Source: Siniperca chuatsi
Lineage: Eukaryota; Chordata; Actinopteri; Centrarchiformes; Sinipercidae
Direction of reading: 5' to 3'
Length of the DNA stretch: 64,000 nt
Assembly: GCF_020085105.1 (NCBI RefSeq)
Contig: NC_058046.1
Coordinates: forward strand, 6,610,675 to 6,674,674
How positions within the stretch are numbered: position 1 is the stretch's first letter; each line of letters begins with the position of its first letter. The position numbers were made by a program, and so were the translations under genes. Of this stretch, positions 14,401 to 23,889 are shown piece after piece. The notes below the pieces were generated by a model. It ran no database searches. It saw nothing but the letters and a program-made list of their open reading frames with translations, and was not told the origin of the DNA.

Positions 14401-15671
14401 GTGGCTGGTGATAATAACGTAGTAGAACCTCTAATAAAATTTTTCTAAATGAATATCATAGAAGAGTTGAGTTTACAGAATCACGAAGCTATAAATATAG
14501 TAAACATGTTTTCATTATGCAGCAAATGAGTAGAAGCCAGGAGATTCAGCGGTCATGCTCCCCAGACAAAGAGAAATTTAACAAGCAAACTATTTTTGTG
14601 TCTTTTCCGGGGTATATCTCTGAAAGTGATATGACAATACATAAATAAGACATATTTTAGCCTTTATTCAGTTACAGTAAGGCCTGGTTTCAGGGTCTCC
14701 TTCACATGTCCATAATACTTAATAGTATTTGTTTTAATAAAAATAAGATACAAAATATTAAAAAGACTTAAGTCGATGCAAAGAAACTTAATTGGGACAG
14801 CTTTACTTCAGTTCACATTCTTGTTTCTGTGTTATTCTGTGAATTCAATTTGTTTTATTCTTTTTTCATCATCACTTATATATTATACATATTTGTTGCT
14901 GCTCTTTTTTTTGTACAGCACTTTGTATCGTTGATAAGGCTTTATTCTTCAAAATAAATTCTACTGTTAATTATATACTGATATAGGCGTCATGACATGT
15001 TTTGGCCAATCTGATGCAGAATATTTCAAATTAATACCAGAAAATGATTTAGTAAGGTGCTAGCCTGGCTAGTCATACTGTACTAGTGGAAAACTTTTCA
15101 CATCAAGACAAAAATTGGCAGCCTGCAACCTAAGTGCAAGAAAACTCACAAAAATAGTTAAATACGGTTTACATACTCCACAAACACAGACATCACTACA
15201 CACTTTCACAGATTGCTATCAACTAGTAGGAGATGATGACATGAGTGGGAACAATGTAAAAATGGTAAAATATGGGGAGCCAAATTCCCAAAGGTACAAA
15301 AATCTGAAATCCTGCACTATTTCTGGATTAGCTTCTGTTCCACTAGCTTTGATTACATCTAGCACTCATTGCTAAATGTAATCCCTTATAGTCATTCTTT
15401 CTGCAAAAGTGAAATATTATCATTTGTGTGGTTTTCTGTCCATATTCTAAGCTAAACTATTGTATTAGCTAATAGAGTTTGTACACCTGACTTTCCTGCT
15501 TTAACCACATTAAACGTTATTTTCTGTGCCGATTTTGGTTGGAGAGTGTTTAATTGAAATAAATTATTTATATTTTGAGCATTAATCCATTGTTGCAGCA
15601 TTAAAAAAAACTACTATCCTCCTTTTTATGTATCATTTCACTCATAATGAACTGGAGCATTGTGAACCTAT

Positions 15672-15725
<54 letters not shown>

Positions 15726-18700
15726 GCCTTTCTAGATGACTGCATCAAGGGATTAGGTTGAAGTGTTAGGCGTAGTGTCAGACGTTGCTCGTAGTGCAGT
15801 GCACCTGACCATTATAACTTAACTCAACACCACACTTGCTTCTACACCAAACTAGGTTAGGTGGAGTGCAAGTTAGGCAGGCAGGTGTGCGTTTGAGGTA
15901 CTGGTGCGCATGAATATTGATATGTTCCATCCCTAATAGCGGGGCGCACACCAGGCTCTCCGTCACCTGACACTGAAGCTGCGGGGCATATGGCGGGCAC
16001 TCCCTCGCTGAAGCTGCGGCCCACCCACCTCGCGGGGCTGCGGGGGTTATATGGCCCAGCTGGTAGGCTACCTAGTATTACCAGTCGTTGACACAGCTGG
16101 AGCGCGCAGCGCCTGCTTGGGGCCACTGTTTACAGAACGTTATCGTTCATCAGTATGGATGATCATATAGTTATCGTTCTTGGTGCCCTTTAACCTAAAA
16201 CTGCTTCAAAGCAGTATTCAGAGCTAAGTGTATCCCACAATTCATCACTGACTATACTGCACCACATCAGTCCAGTTAATGGTGGTAATGTACCTATAAG
16301 CTGGTGTAGGACAATATTGGCAATTAACTGGCACGAAGAAGTTGATCAGACAGAATCAAATTTTGTCTCTTTTATGTTAACTTGATTTAATTGCTTTATT
16401 AACTGTATTACTCCTTCCAGCTCCTGAATGTGTCTCTCTTTTTTACTGTTATTTGATTGTAAATGTAATGCTCTATGGTTCATCATACCCATTTGTTCAT
16501 TATGTGGAAATTAAAAACAAACAAACTAACAAAGCGTCTAAGCTCCACTGAGCCATATGTATCGCAGTGTGCTCTGCTAAACTTCCACACGCTTGCACAC
16601 GCTTTTACATGTCAAAGTCAATTTACTACAAAATGTGAAAACTGTTGTACTATGGGAAATGTAGGATATAGTGTTTTTGGAGCTTGACCCATACCAGGGA
16701 CAAAGAGTCAGGATATTTCCACCATTGTTGATTGATTTTGGACCACTTTTCTAAAAAAAAAATCTGTCTCTTTCAAGTCTTTTTTTTGTACTTTATAGCA
16801 GTACAGTATGAAATCACTGGAGTACTCTTTCAAGTAGCAGTATTGACTTCTAAGAGGTAAAGAGACCTGTAGTTTAGTTTTTTATTTTTAAGTAGTGGAT
16901 TTTCGGGGTATGATTGTGTATTTTTGTTTGTTATTTTGGCACTGCTCACCCTAAGGTTCATTTCGCTAAAAATAATAACTGTACAAACGTGAAGTTTGAT
17001 CTAAACTAGTCACTTTGGGAGTGTGAAAGAGTGAGGAGTCTCTACACTGCATATCCTGTTCAGGCTCCTCTAGGCCTGGATGTAACACTAACAAATGCTA
17101 ACGAGCACTCTAATCAGCCAAGTAAAAACAGTAGTAGACACTCTTTTCTTTTTTCTTAGAATATGGACAGAACACCCCAATATCATGTTTCAGCTTTATA
17201 GAAAGAAAGATGAAAAAGAAAAACACATAAAAAACACATTATCTGACTGAGCCTAGTGAAACACAAACTAAACTAAAAAGGGGGCAGGACTTCGGCTCTC
17301 ACAGATAAACACCCACTGGGATTCTCATTTGGCACAGGCTAACCATGCACCCATATACAGCATGTGCTGACTCACAATCAGCTGTGTGCCAGAATAGGAT
17401 TCATTATGTTCTGCTGGTAATGGTCAGCACTGAAGTCACACTGACCCTCCAAGTCTCTGTGCATTAAAAATGCATTTGGCAGCCAACTTTGATCTCAATA
17501 CCAACCAATCATGTACGGATTTGGTTGTTTAAATGTTCATCAACTACTTCTCTGTACTGATAATTCAATGGCATGAAAGGTTTCCACAGCAGGGCACTAG
17601 AGTAGGGAGGCAGAATACTCACCAGTATGATCAACTGTAGCATGGAGAATCAAAAAGTCACATGTTAGAGCTCCCTAGTCTCCAGTGTGTCATTCCATAT
17701 CACTGTAAACCTAAAAATAATGCTAATAAGCTACATTATGTACACTGTCTTTGACCTCTGAATTGAAGTGTCATTGCAAATATGATGACTACGACTGAAA
17801 CCTTTTCTACGATTGCAAATATGCTGACACAACCTTGTTGCACAGTGTTTCACAACTGTATTGCTTAACATTTGTTATGAGGCTGTGAGTGCAAAAACTG
17901 ATTTTTTTGCATCTTTTTGTATTGCTGTAAGGACCAGACCAGTGGTTTTGCATGTTTTTAACCACCTTTACCATTTTAAAAAGGTACCCTGTGGAGTTTT
18001 TGTCCACTAGTAGCGCTATGGAGCAATTTTTACAGTTAGATCCCTGTTTTGTTTGCATTGTGTGCATGAGAACACACATGCACATGACGTGAGACCATAG
18101 AGTGTAATAACGCTAACCCTATACAGATGGACGACATGACAAAACATCTCAATCGCCCCCTGGTGGCTGGCTGCAGTATATGTCACAGACCCCACCCCCT
18201 CCATGTTAGTGGATGGTACATGGGCCAAACTAAAAAAAATCAAAGTACACCTCAAATACATTTTTAGGTAGTTAGGTAGCCCTTTAACCTAATACTGCTT
18301 CGAAGCATTATACAGATCTAAGTGTATCCCACAATTCATCACTGACTATACTGCACCACATCAGTCCAGTTAATGGTGGTAATGTACCTATAAGCTGGTG
18401 TAGGATAATATTGGCAATTAACTGGCATGAAGAAGTTGATCAGACAGAATCAAATTTTGTCTCTTTTATGTTAACTGGATTTAATTGCTTTATTAACTGT
18501 ATTACTCCTTCCAGCTCCTGAATGTCTTTGTGTCTTTCTTTTTTACTGTTATTTGATTGTAAATGTAATGCTCTATGGTTCATCATACCCATTTGTTCAT
18601 TATGTGGAAATTAAATAAAACTAACAAAACGTCTAAGCTCCACTGAGCCATATGTATCCTCTCTGCTAAACTTCCACACGCTTGCAGTCTTAATGGGCAC

Positions 18701-21377
18701 TATGGCAGTTAGCCCAGATATGTCAGACAAGTAGGCACTTTACTTGTGAATACTGCAAGTATGGGTATTGGGTTTCTGTCATTTTAGGTAGTTCATATCA
18801 TGCTGATGTATGTGTTTTCTGATAAGTTTGGTTTTAATTAGTTATTTGATGCTATAAAATGGGGGTTTCACGTCATGACTGACAGCTGAGCCCTGCTCGC
18901 GATTGAGTCGGCCAGGTGTCTGGGCGGGCCAGAACCTCAATACTGCGGCTCCAACCCCGATCACTACTGCACAGACTCTGGCTCCAAATGACCTCACCAG
19001 CGCAAGATGGCAGCTCCCATATCAGGGATATTTTGGCTTCATTTTCCTACAGTGGGAGCAGGTGGAGACGCGTCGTCCATCTTTATATACAGTCGTGAGA
19101 CTCATTCCTGCTGCAAGTTTCACGCTATTCTGCTGATAGACAGTCGGTGGCAGTAGTGCACAGAGAAGCGCCAACAAAGGCAGTGAAAAAGAAGACTGGT
19201 AGGGTAGTAAACATGGATGTAAACAATGCATAATTTTAAATATTCAAAAATATAACTTTTGTTTGTTAACAAGAAAACTCCACAGGGCACATTTAAACTC
19301 TGCTGACCATTCCAGGGATGTTAGCAAATGTTACAAAAAGCTGACTTAATCTAAAATGAAACCCTTTACAGTTTGAGCAAACCTCAAACTTCTCAAATGC
19401 AATGAAGACAAGAGAGGCCCTTTCTCCTCTATACCCGTCCTGCAGAGATACGGAGGGCATGGCTCTGATCACGGCTGCTTACAGCAGGTCAGTGCTCTGT
19501 ATTTATGCACAATACTAGTAATTCTACAAGAAGAACTGTGCGTGTTAGACAAGTGGGACATGATGGCTTGTCTGCCTCCAGCGTGTTTGGTAAAAATTTA
19601 ACTGAAGTTGAACTGGTTAGCTTTTTTTGTGGCTGGACCGCTTTGCTGCGGTTGGTATGGTAAGGTGCATCATACACAATTTGTAGTAAATGGGTTAAAA
19701 CATGCTATGCCACCAGTGTGGTCCTTAAGCATTTATATAAAGTATTGCACTGCCTATTGTACTATTACTACTACTATTACTACTACTATTACTACTACTA
19801 CTATCATATACTATAGTATTGTCTAACTGTACAGCTTAATTAATTACACTGATGGCAAAAAGAAATGCAACATTCATTGGGTCAGTTTGAAGTTTCATAA
19901 ATGGCAGCAATAACTGATAACATAACAGGAAAACAGTTATTTTGAACATTATCTATAGTCGTACTGCAGTCCTATAGTCCCTCGTATGACCAATACTTGC
20001 ACTGCTTGATAATATATTACATTAGCCCACTCTCACTTTTTATCTCGCTCTTTTTTTAGACTATTTAGGAAGCCGGCTGCATAACTTTGTTTAAAACGTG
20101 ACAAGAATCCCCATCCCAAGTCCAAATGTTGATACTGGTGACAACCAGTGCTTGTTTACAGTCCGAATGACTGACACTAGCTGTTGCAGTCTCAAGGCTT
20201 GTGTTTGACCAGTCAGGGACATTTTGTACTACAAACTCCGACAATAGCTCCTGAACTATCACAAAGCTATGCCTCAGGAGTAGGACCTCCTTGGGGGACA
20301 AGAACTACCGCCCAGGAACCAAAACTGGAACTGAGTTCCTGTAGTTAAAACTCAGATTTAAGTATAAATGTTCTTGATTTTTAGGGTGAAAAGAGCCATA
20401 ATCATGGCCTAAATGTTGTTTCATTTTTCCATCAGTGTGCCAAGTCATGTTAAATGGACTTTATTTTGTTGTTTACTCTAATAAAATGAACTAGTTTACT
20501 TGTTTTACATTACATGGGCGATATCTGATTATGCATCTCTTTATAACAAAATCACTACCCTCCGCTTAGAGGAAATTGTATATATGAGCTATTAATTCCC
20601 TTATGTTGTTTTTAACATCAGTCATCTAAATAAAAAAAATCAGTAGTAGCAGTGGTTCTGCTTGAAGATAATATGTACTCAAGAATACTAATTCCAACTC
20701 TAATTATACTGTTGCTGTGTTGATGTCATACTTGGGTTGGGCTGCAGCAGGACCTCAGTCTGTCTGTATATTTTCTCAGTCCAGTGTTTGGTGCAGTCTG
20801 CGCGGCTCATCAGGTTCTCAAAGTGAGCGTCCAACTCAGTCTTCTCCGCCTGGCCAAACTTCTCCTCTGTGAACTGAGGCGGAGCACACAGACCACACAA
20901 ACGCTCACAAACGAACTGCTGAAGCACAACTATTCCCATCTCGTCTGGGTTTAACCAATTGTTGATAAAAAGCTAAAGAATCAACGCAATGTCATGACGT
21001 CATTAAGGCTCACGTTTTGCTCACATGTCAGTCATTTCTGTCCCCTCTCTCCCCTGTCACCCTCAAACTTGTCCAAATGAATGAAAGTTAATATATCTAT
21101 TACAATTTGCTAAGCTCGTTTGACTGAGTAAGTTAATAATAACTAATTTATACTAGCGACTGGTACACTAGCTCGCCCTAAAAGATAACGTTTCATTAAC
21201 GTAACGCACTTAACACAACATTATCCTAGTGGCTAATAACACTGCCAATATTAGCATTTGGACAGCGCTGTGTTTAATTGCGGTGTAGGCCTAAACTATT
21301 ACAAAGACGTAGCTGAATATCACGTAATTGTATCTGCTTCCTATGCTAATATGCAGCGTTACGTTAGCTCGGCAAAG

Positions 21378-21414
<37 letters not shown>

Positions 21415-21587
21415 CCGTTACGCAAGATAAGGTACCGTAACGTTAGTAACAGCTGGCTGTCAAAATTAAAGGAAGTGTCAACCGAAGCACAATTGTTTGC
21501 GCTTTTGCAAGAGCATTTCATTACCTGGACAGCTCGTGTGAAAAACACTCCAGCACCGGAGGCTAATTTCTTCACGTTGAAATCCAT
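2490..21587 (-). CDS. sh3glb2: Endophilin-B2 (SH3 domain, GRB2-like, endophilin B2), N-terminal BAR-domain part; gene runs off the window
   Basis: Endophilin B proteins are cytosolic N-BAR proteins that bind and curve membranes of endosomes, Golgi, autophagosomes and mitochondria, and recruit partners through a C-terminal SH3 domain. Eight coding exons on the minus strand, all with GT-AG borders and matching phases: 21525-21587 (start [13 protein letters not shown]), 20732-20873, 12450-12578, 7931-8064, 6680-6772, 4578-4640, 3200-3223 and 2490-2579. They total 738 bp or 246 codons. Readable family blocks include [53 protein letters not shown] and [13 protein letters not shown]. The initial residues correspond to the amphipathic helix 0; the rest is the BAR coiled coil. 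The last visible exon ends with donor gtatgt, so the distal BAR helix, linker and SH3 exons must lie left of base 1. [16 protein letters not shown] favours B2 over B1. The paralogue letter (a or b) cannot be decided. Confidence 0.93.
3200..4640 (-). CDS. sh3glb2: sh3glb2 cassette exons: 63-nt exon (4578-4640) and 24-nt microexon (3200-3223)
   Basis: Two short phase-0 exons sit between the [10 protein letters not shown] exon and the [12 protein letters not shown] exon. The 63-nt exon reads [12 protein letters not shown] then YVLSASASA. The 24-nt exon reads LWSEEVEK, with acceptor cccctcag and donor gtaagt. Both are multiples of three and phase 0, so either can be skipped without a frameshift. 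In mammalian SH3GLB1 and SH3GLB2 the same position carries tissue-regulated exons; that is family knowledge, and inclusion here is inferred. A TGC lies about 14 nt upstream of the microexon acceptor, as in many neuronal microexons controlled by SRRM4. Confidence 0.88.
4061..4304. mobile_element. MITE with 19-bp terminal inverted repeats (TTAAAGAGTAACTCAACAC)
   Basis: A 244-bp segment starts TTAAAGAGTAACTCAACAC and ends with its reverse complement with one mismatch (GTGTTAAGTTACTCTTTAA). A TTA/TAA-type target at both edges fits PIF/Harbinger-like or related MITEs. It lies in the sh3glb2 intron between exons 6 and 5 and has no open frame. Confidence 0.75.
7307..7773. mobile_element. Non-autonomous hAT-type element with 8-bp target site duplication
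   Basis: The element begins CAGTGTTGTGC and ends ACAACACTG, short inverted ends typical of hAT transposons. It is flanked by atggtatc (7299-7306) and atggtatt (7774-7781), an 8-bp target duplication with one change, the length hAT transposases make. The interior has several tgaactagttcac-like words and no transposase. It is in the sh3glb2 intron between exons 5 and 4; its right end is about 157 bp from exon 4. Confidence 0.85.
9812..10020. repeat. Dispersed repeat, family B copy 1
   Basis: The stretch around 9821-9880, with ttttgacatgtgaca and aaaagcacaggt, recurs in inverse orientation at about 59686-59830. It lies in a sh3glb2 intron and has no coding capacity. It is probably a MITE or hAT-derived fragment; boundaries are approximate. 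Confidence 0.5.
12625..14222 (+). mobile_element. 5'-truncated non-LTR retrotransposon (LINE; L2/Rex1-type reverse transcriptase), antisense to sh3glb2
   Basis: The plus-strand frame is open from about 12640 through 13585, is broken by one TAG at 13586-13588, and continues in the same frame to a TAA at 13847-13849. Reverse transcriptase motifs are present: [38 protein letters not shown] (catalytic Asp), [14 protein letters not shown], and [12 protein letters not shown], where both catalytic aspartates remain in an F-V-D-D box. The downstream part ([32 protein letters not shown]) matches the usual C-terminal tail of fish LINEs. An AT-rich 3' UTR ends near a gattctga tail at about 14213-14222. 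The endonuclease domain and 5' end are missing, so the copy is dead on arrival. It lies in sh3glb2 intron 2, within about 50 bp of exon 3. The exact clade is uncertain. Confidence 0.92.
12722..13588 (+). pseudogene. LINE reverse transcriptase fragment (partial ORF2)
   Basis: The longest uninterrupted part of the LINE frame has 288 codons from an internal ATG that is not a true start; the frame already reads [20 protein letters not shown] upstream. It covers the palm and thumb of the reverse transcriptase. Changes from the usual fish consensus include Thr for Ala after DFSS and Val for Ala before DD. There is no endonuclease upstream. It should not be annotated as a host gene. Confidence 0.9.
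15673..15725 (+). repeat. (TCTA)n microsatellite
   Basis: About 13 uninterrupted ctat units in a sh3glb2 intron. Confidence 0.97.
16185..16597. repeat. Duplicated segment, copy 1 (about 413 bp)
   Basis: From gccctttaacct to cacacgcttgca this segment is nearly identical to 18280-18686, in the same orientation and about 2.1 kb apart. Differences are scattered substitutions and a few short indels (for example, 6 extra bases ctttgt in copy 2 near 18525). Both lie in sh3glb2 intron 2. No open frame is shared. Confidence 0.9.
17974..19297. mobile_element. Composite repeat bounded by inverted ends (family C: ...CCCTGTGGAGTTTT)
   Basis: The left edge reads aaggtaccctgtggagtttt; the right edge reads aaaactccacagggcacatt, its near reverse complement. 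Inside are a ccccctggtggc-type repeat (about 18070-18245), copy 2 of the 413-bp duplication (18280-18686), and a segment containing gcaagatggc and tctttatatacag words (about 18860-19110) that I recognise from many fish genomes. The simplest reading is a large non-autonomous transposon, or one that received nested insertions. No transposase is visible. Confidence 0.6.
18280..18686. repeat. Duplicated segment, copy 2 (about 407 bp)
   Basis: Direct copy of 16185-16597. It sits inside the composite element bounded by the CCCTGTGGAG ends, which suggests this copy was either carried by the element or gave rise to copy 1. Confidence 0.9.
19762..19803 (+). repeat. (ACT)n trinucleotide repeat
   Basis: Interrupted actact/attact units in a sh3glb2 intron. 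Confidence 0.9.
21382..21414 (+). repeat. (TA)n microsatellite in sh3glb2 intron 1
   Basis: About 16 ta units, 110 bp from the exon 1 donor. Confidence 0.95.
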
Positions 21588-22033
21588 TACGTTTGTATGT
21601 GCTAGCTAGTGATGTTACACTGGAAGCAGACTACCCGACACCAGCTGCTAGATGTTATGGCACACGCCAAACATCACGTGACCACCATGGACGAGGCCGC
21701 GTTACGTCAAACATGTATCAAAATATGTAAAAGCAAAACATTAGACTCACTTTAACACTGGATGGTTTCTACAGTATAACAACATGTTAAGGATAATAGC
21801 AAGGGGCTTCACTTAGGCAACTGTTCCGTTAAGGTCTTACATTAAATTTTTCAAGTAATGCAATTCCAAAGGTTAGCCAGCAGATGTCGCCATTTCCCTC
21901 AATCCCTACTGCTAGCTGTACCCAGCCTGTTAGCATGAAGATGCAAGGTGTGTTCCTGTCTTCTTCCTAAATTAAACTTGCCTTGCCTTTGTATGTAGGC
22001 GCTTGGCATCCAGTTGTTTGAGTAAGTGCGCTC

Positions 22034-22057
22034 TTTTTTTTTTTTTTTTTTTTTTTT
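22034..22057 (+). repeat. Poly-T tract
   Basis: An uninterrupted run of about 24 T. Confidence 0.95.
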
Positions 22058-23207
22058 GCAGAGAAAGCAATTCCTGTCAGCCCAACTTTTTTGTTCGAAT
22101 AACATGTATTTGACTTCCATTCTGAAAGTTTTATTTTGAATGTTACCGGAAGCGTGCTGTTGTGTCTGACCATAGACTGTATATGTGTCTGACTTGACGC
22201 TGGCGGAATCAACAGTTAGATGACGCACTACTGTTCACTGTGTGTTCATCACAGTGAGTAACTACAACGACATTTGGCAATAATACAGACTTATCTGTGA
22301 TACAACTGCACATGTTGTGTATTGTATATATGCCAGTGGAGAAGTAGCAATTGTAATTTCTCATTACAACCACTAGAGGGCAGGGACACTTACGCTTAGT
22401 GATGGGAATTACAGGAGCCGGATCTCATGGCTCCCAGACGGCTCTTCATCTAGTACCACTTCTGCTGGTCTTTGCCTAAGTTACTTTCTAATTTGTTGCA
22501 AGAAATAAATATGAAAGATTGAGAGATTCTTCATCTGCAATACATTGAAATATTCTGTCATATTGATGGTTAAAAAGAGGGATATTTCAAGAATAACTAT
22601 CCTAGTTGTATAATAAAAATAACACCCTACTAACGGAATATTATGGTTAATAAATAATTACACAACTCTATCTCAAAAGTGTTGTTTGTTCGTTGCCATG
22701 CATGACATAAACAAGACACATTGTCTTTTATGATAAGAATGATACAGACTGTAAAGGACTGTTTATTTTGAACCTCTTTATTTTATATGAAAAATACTAC
22801 ATTCACAAATGCAAATGGACTAAAAAGAAACCACACATACAACAATTCAAAATAGAAATCAAATACTATATTGAAACATTACATAGACGAATAGAAGAAT
22901 AGTAAAGCAATGAAAACAGTAGAAATTTGTGAAGCCTTAAATATTTTTTCTTTAATGTCTTTTCTGCGTGTTACATGGTACCCCTATTTTTTTAGGGAAG
23001 GGAAAAAATAAAAACCTTCTGGTAAATATTAAAAAAAATAATACTTTCAAAATAGACAGAGGTGTAGTTACACACCCATGATTTGACGCTCGCGGCAACC
23101 ATCAATTATCCAGTGTCAAGCCAGATAACGCACACTTCCGCTGAAGACCATCGAAATAAAACTTGCCAAAATAAACGAGGGTGGACTAAAGTAGGATACA
23201 CGCCGGC

Positions 23208-23314
23208 TATATAAACGCCGTTGCAAACGGCAGTCGGCGTTTGTGAACGCAGCTCTATGCGCCTGCACATATGGTGTACTCGCGGTATGGATGTATTGTA
23301 AGAACTTAATAAAC
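23208..23314 (+). promoter_or_regulatory. TATA-like box, hairpin and AATAAA cluster (possible cryptic promoter or solo LTR)
   Basis: TATATAAA at 23208-23215 is followed at once by an 8-bp inverted repeat (aaacgccg at 23213-23220, cggcgttt at 23235-23242) and by AATAAA at 23309-23314, about 100 bp downstream. A TATA box and a poly(A) signal at this distance resemble the U3/R layout of an LTR. Target duplication and TG...CA ends are not clear, so this may be chance. It could also serve as an upstream dph7 promoter. Confidence 0.3.
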
Positions 23315-23846
23315 ATCCATGACTGGCGGATCTGATCGCCACCCTGTTCTTCTACTAGCCAATGTGCGTCTGTTTACGCCAGTGAGATGTTTTTTGTTTT
23401 TTTTAATCAACCCCCTTTTTTTTTGTAGTTTTGTGGTGGTGCCTGAATGCAACCTTACGCCCAGCGGTGACGCAACGACGCATAGAGTCGTCGAGTCGGG
23501 GCTGGCTCACGTGTGAGTTTTGTTGATAATGATTTGTTCTGTGCATATTCAGTATCAAAGTTAATTTGACTTTAGACATTTTATTCACCCGTTGAATATC
23601 TGTTCACTCTTAAGTCTTAAGTGTCTAATTGTTGGCAGTTTACGCTGCGTGAGACTGCATACAGTGTGATAATTGTAGCTTTCTAGCTAACTACCAAACA
23701 GATTATTTAGTTAAAGTTAGCTCAGATAGCCTCATGAAAGTTAGCTAGATAGTATTGCTTAAGGTCTAACGTACTTCTTGATACACTTATCTGACTTTAC
23801 TTGTGTTTTTACAGTTGAGATGTAACTGGATATCATTTTGTTTTTT

Positions 23847-23889
23847 AGCTATTGCACCGGTACGGTAACGTAATGCAAAGCAGGTGGTC
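23847..23889 (+). other. dph7: Probable dph7 5' UTR splice junction
   Basis: tgttttttag at about 23838-23848 looks like an acceptor shortly before the dph7 ATG, and cacgt|gtgagt at about 23511 looks like a matching donor. A short non-coding first exon ending near 23511 is inferred; there is no transcript evidence. Confidence 0.45.

Larger units (their letters stand above)
21588..23889. other. Intergenic spacer between the divergent genes sh3glb2 and dph7
   Basis: The two genes are transcribed away from each other across 2.3 kb. Contents: sh3glb2 5' UTR and promoter region to the right of 21587, a poly-T run (22034-22057), a fragment starting gtgatggga with a gagccgg word (about 22400-22450) resembling a fish hAT-type MITE, AT-rich filler, a TATA/hairpin/AATAAA cluster (23208-23314), and a probable non-coding first exon of dph7 ending near 23511. 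No convincing gene is present. Confidence 0.6.

Noticed and set aside
21967..22228. Two minus-strand frames with Lys runs upstream of sh3glb2
   Set aside because: Created by the poly-T tract at 22034-22057 in a non-coding spacer.
23319..23516. 65-codon open frame downstream of a TATA-like box
   Set aside because: No similarity to a known protein, a poly-T-derived Phe-rich middle, and overlap with the probable non-coding first exon of dph7.
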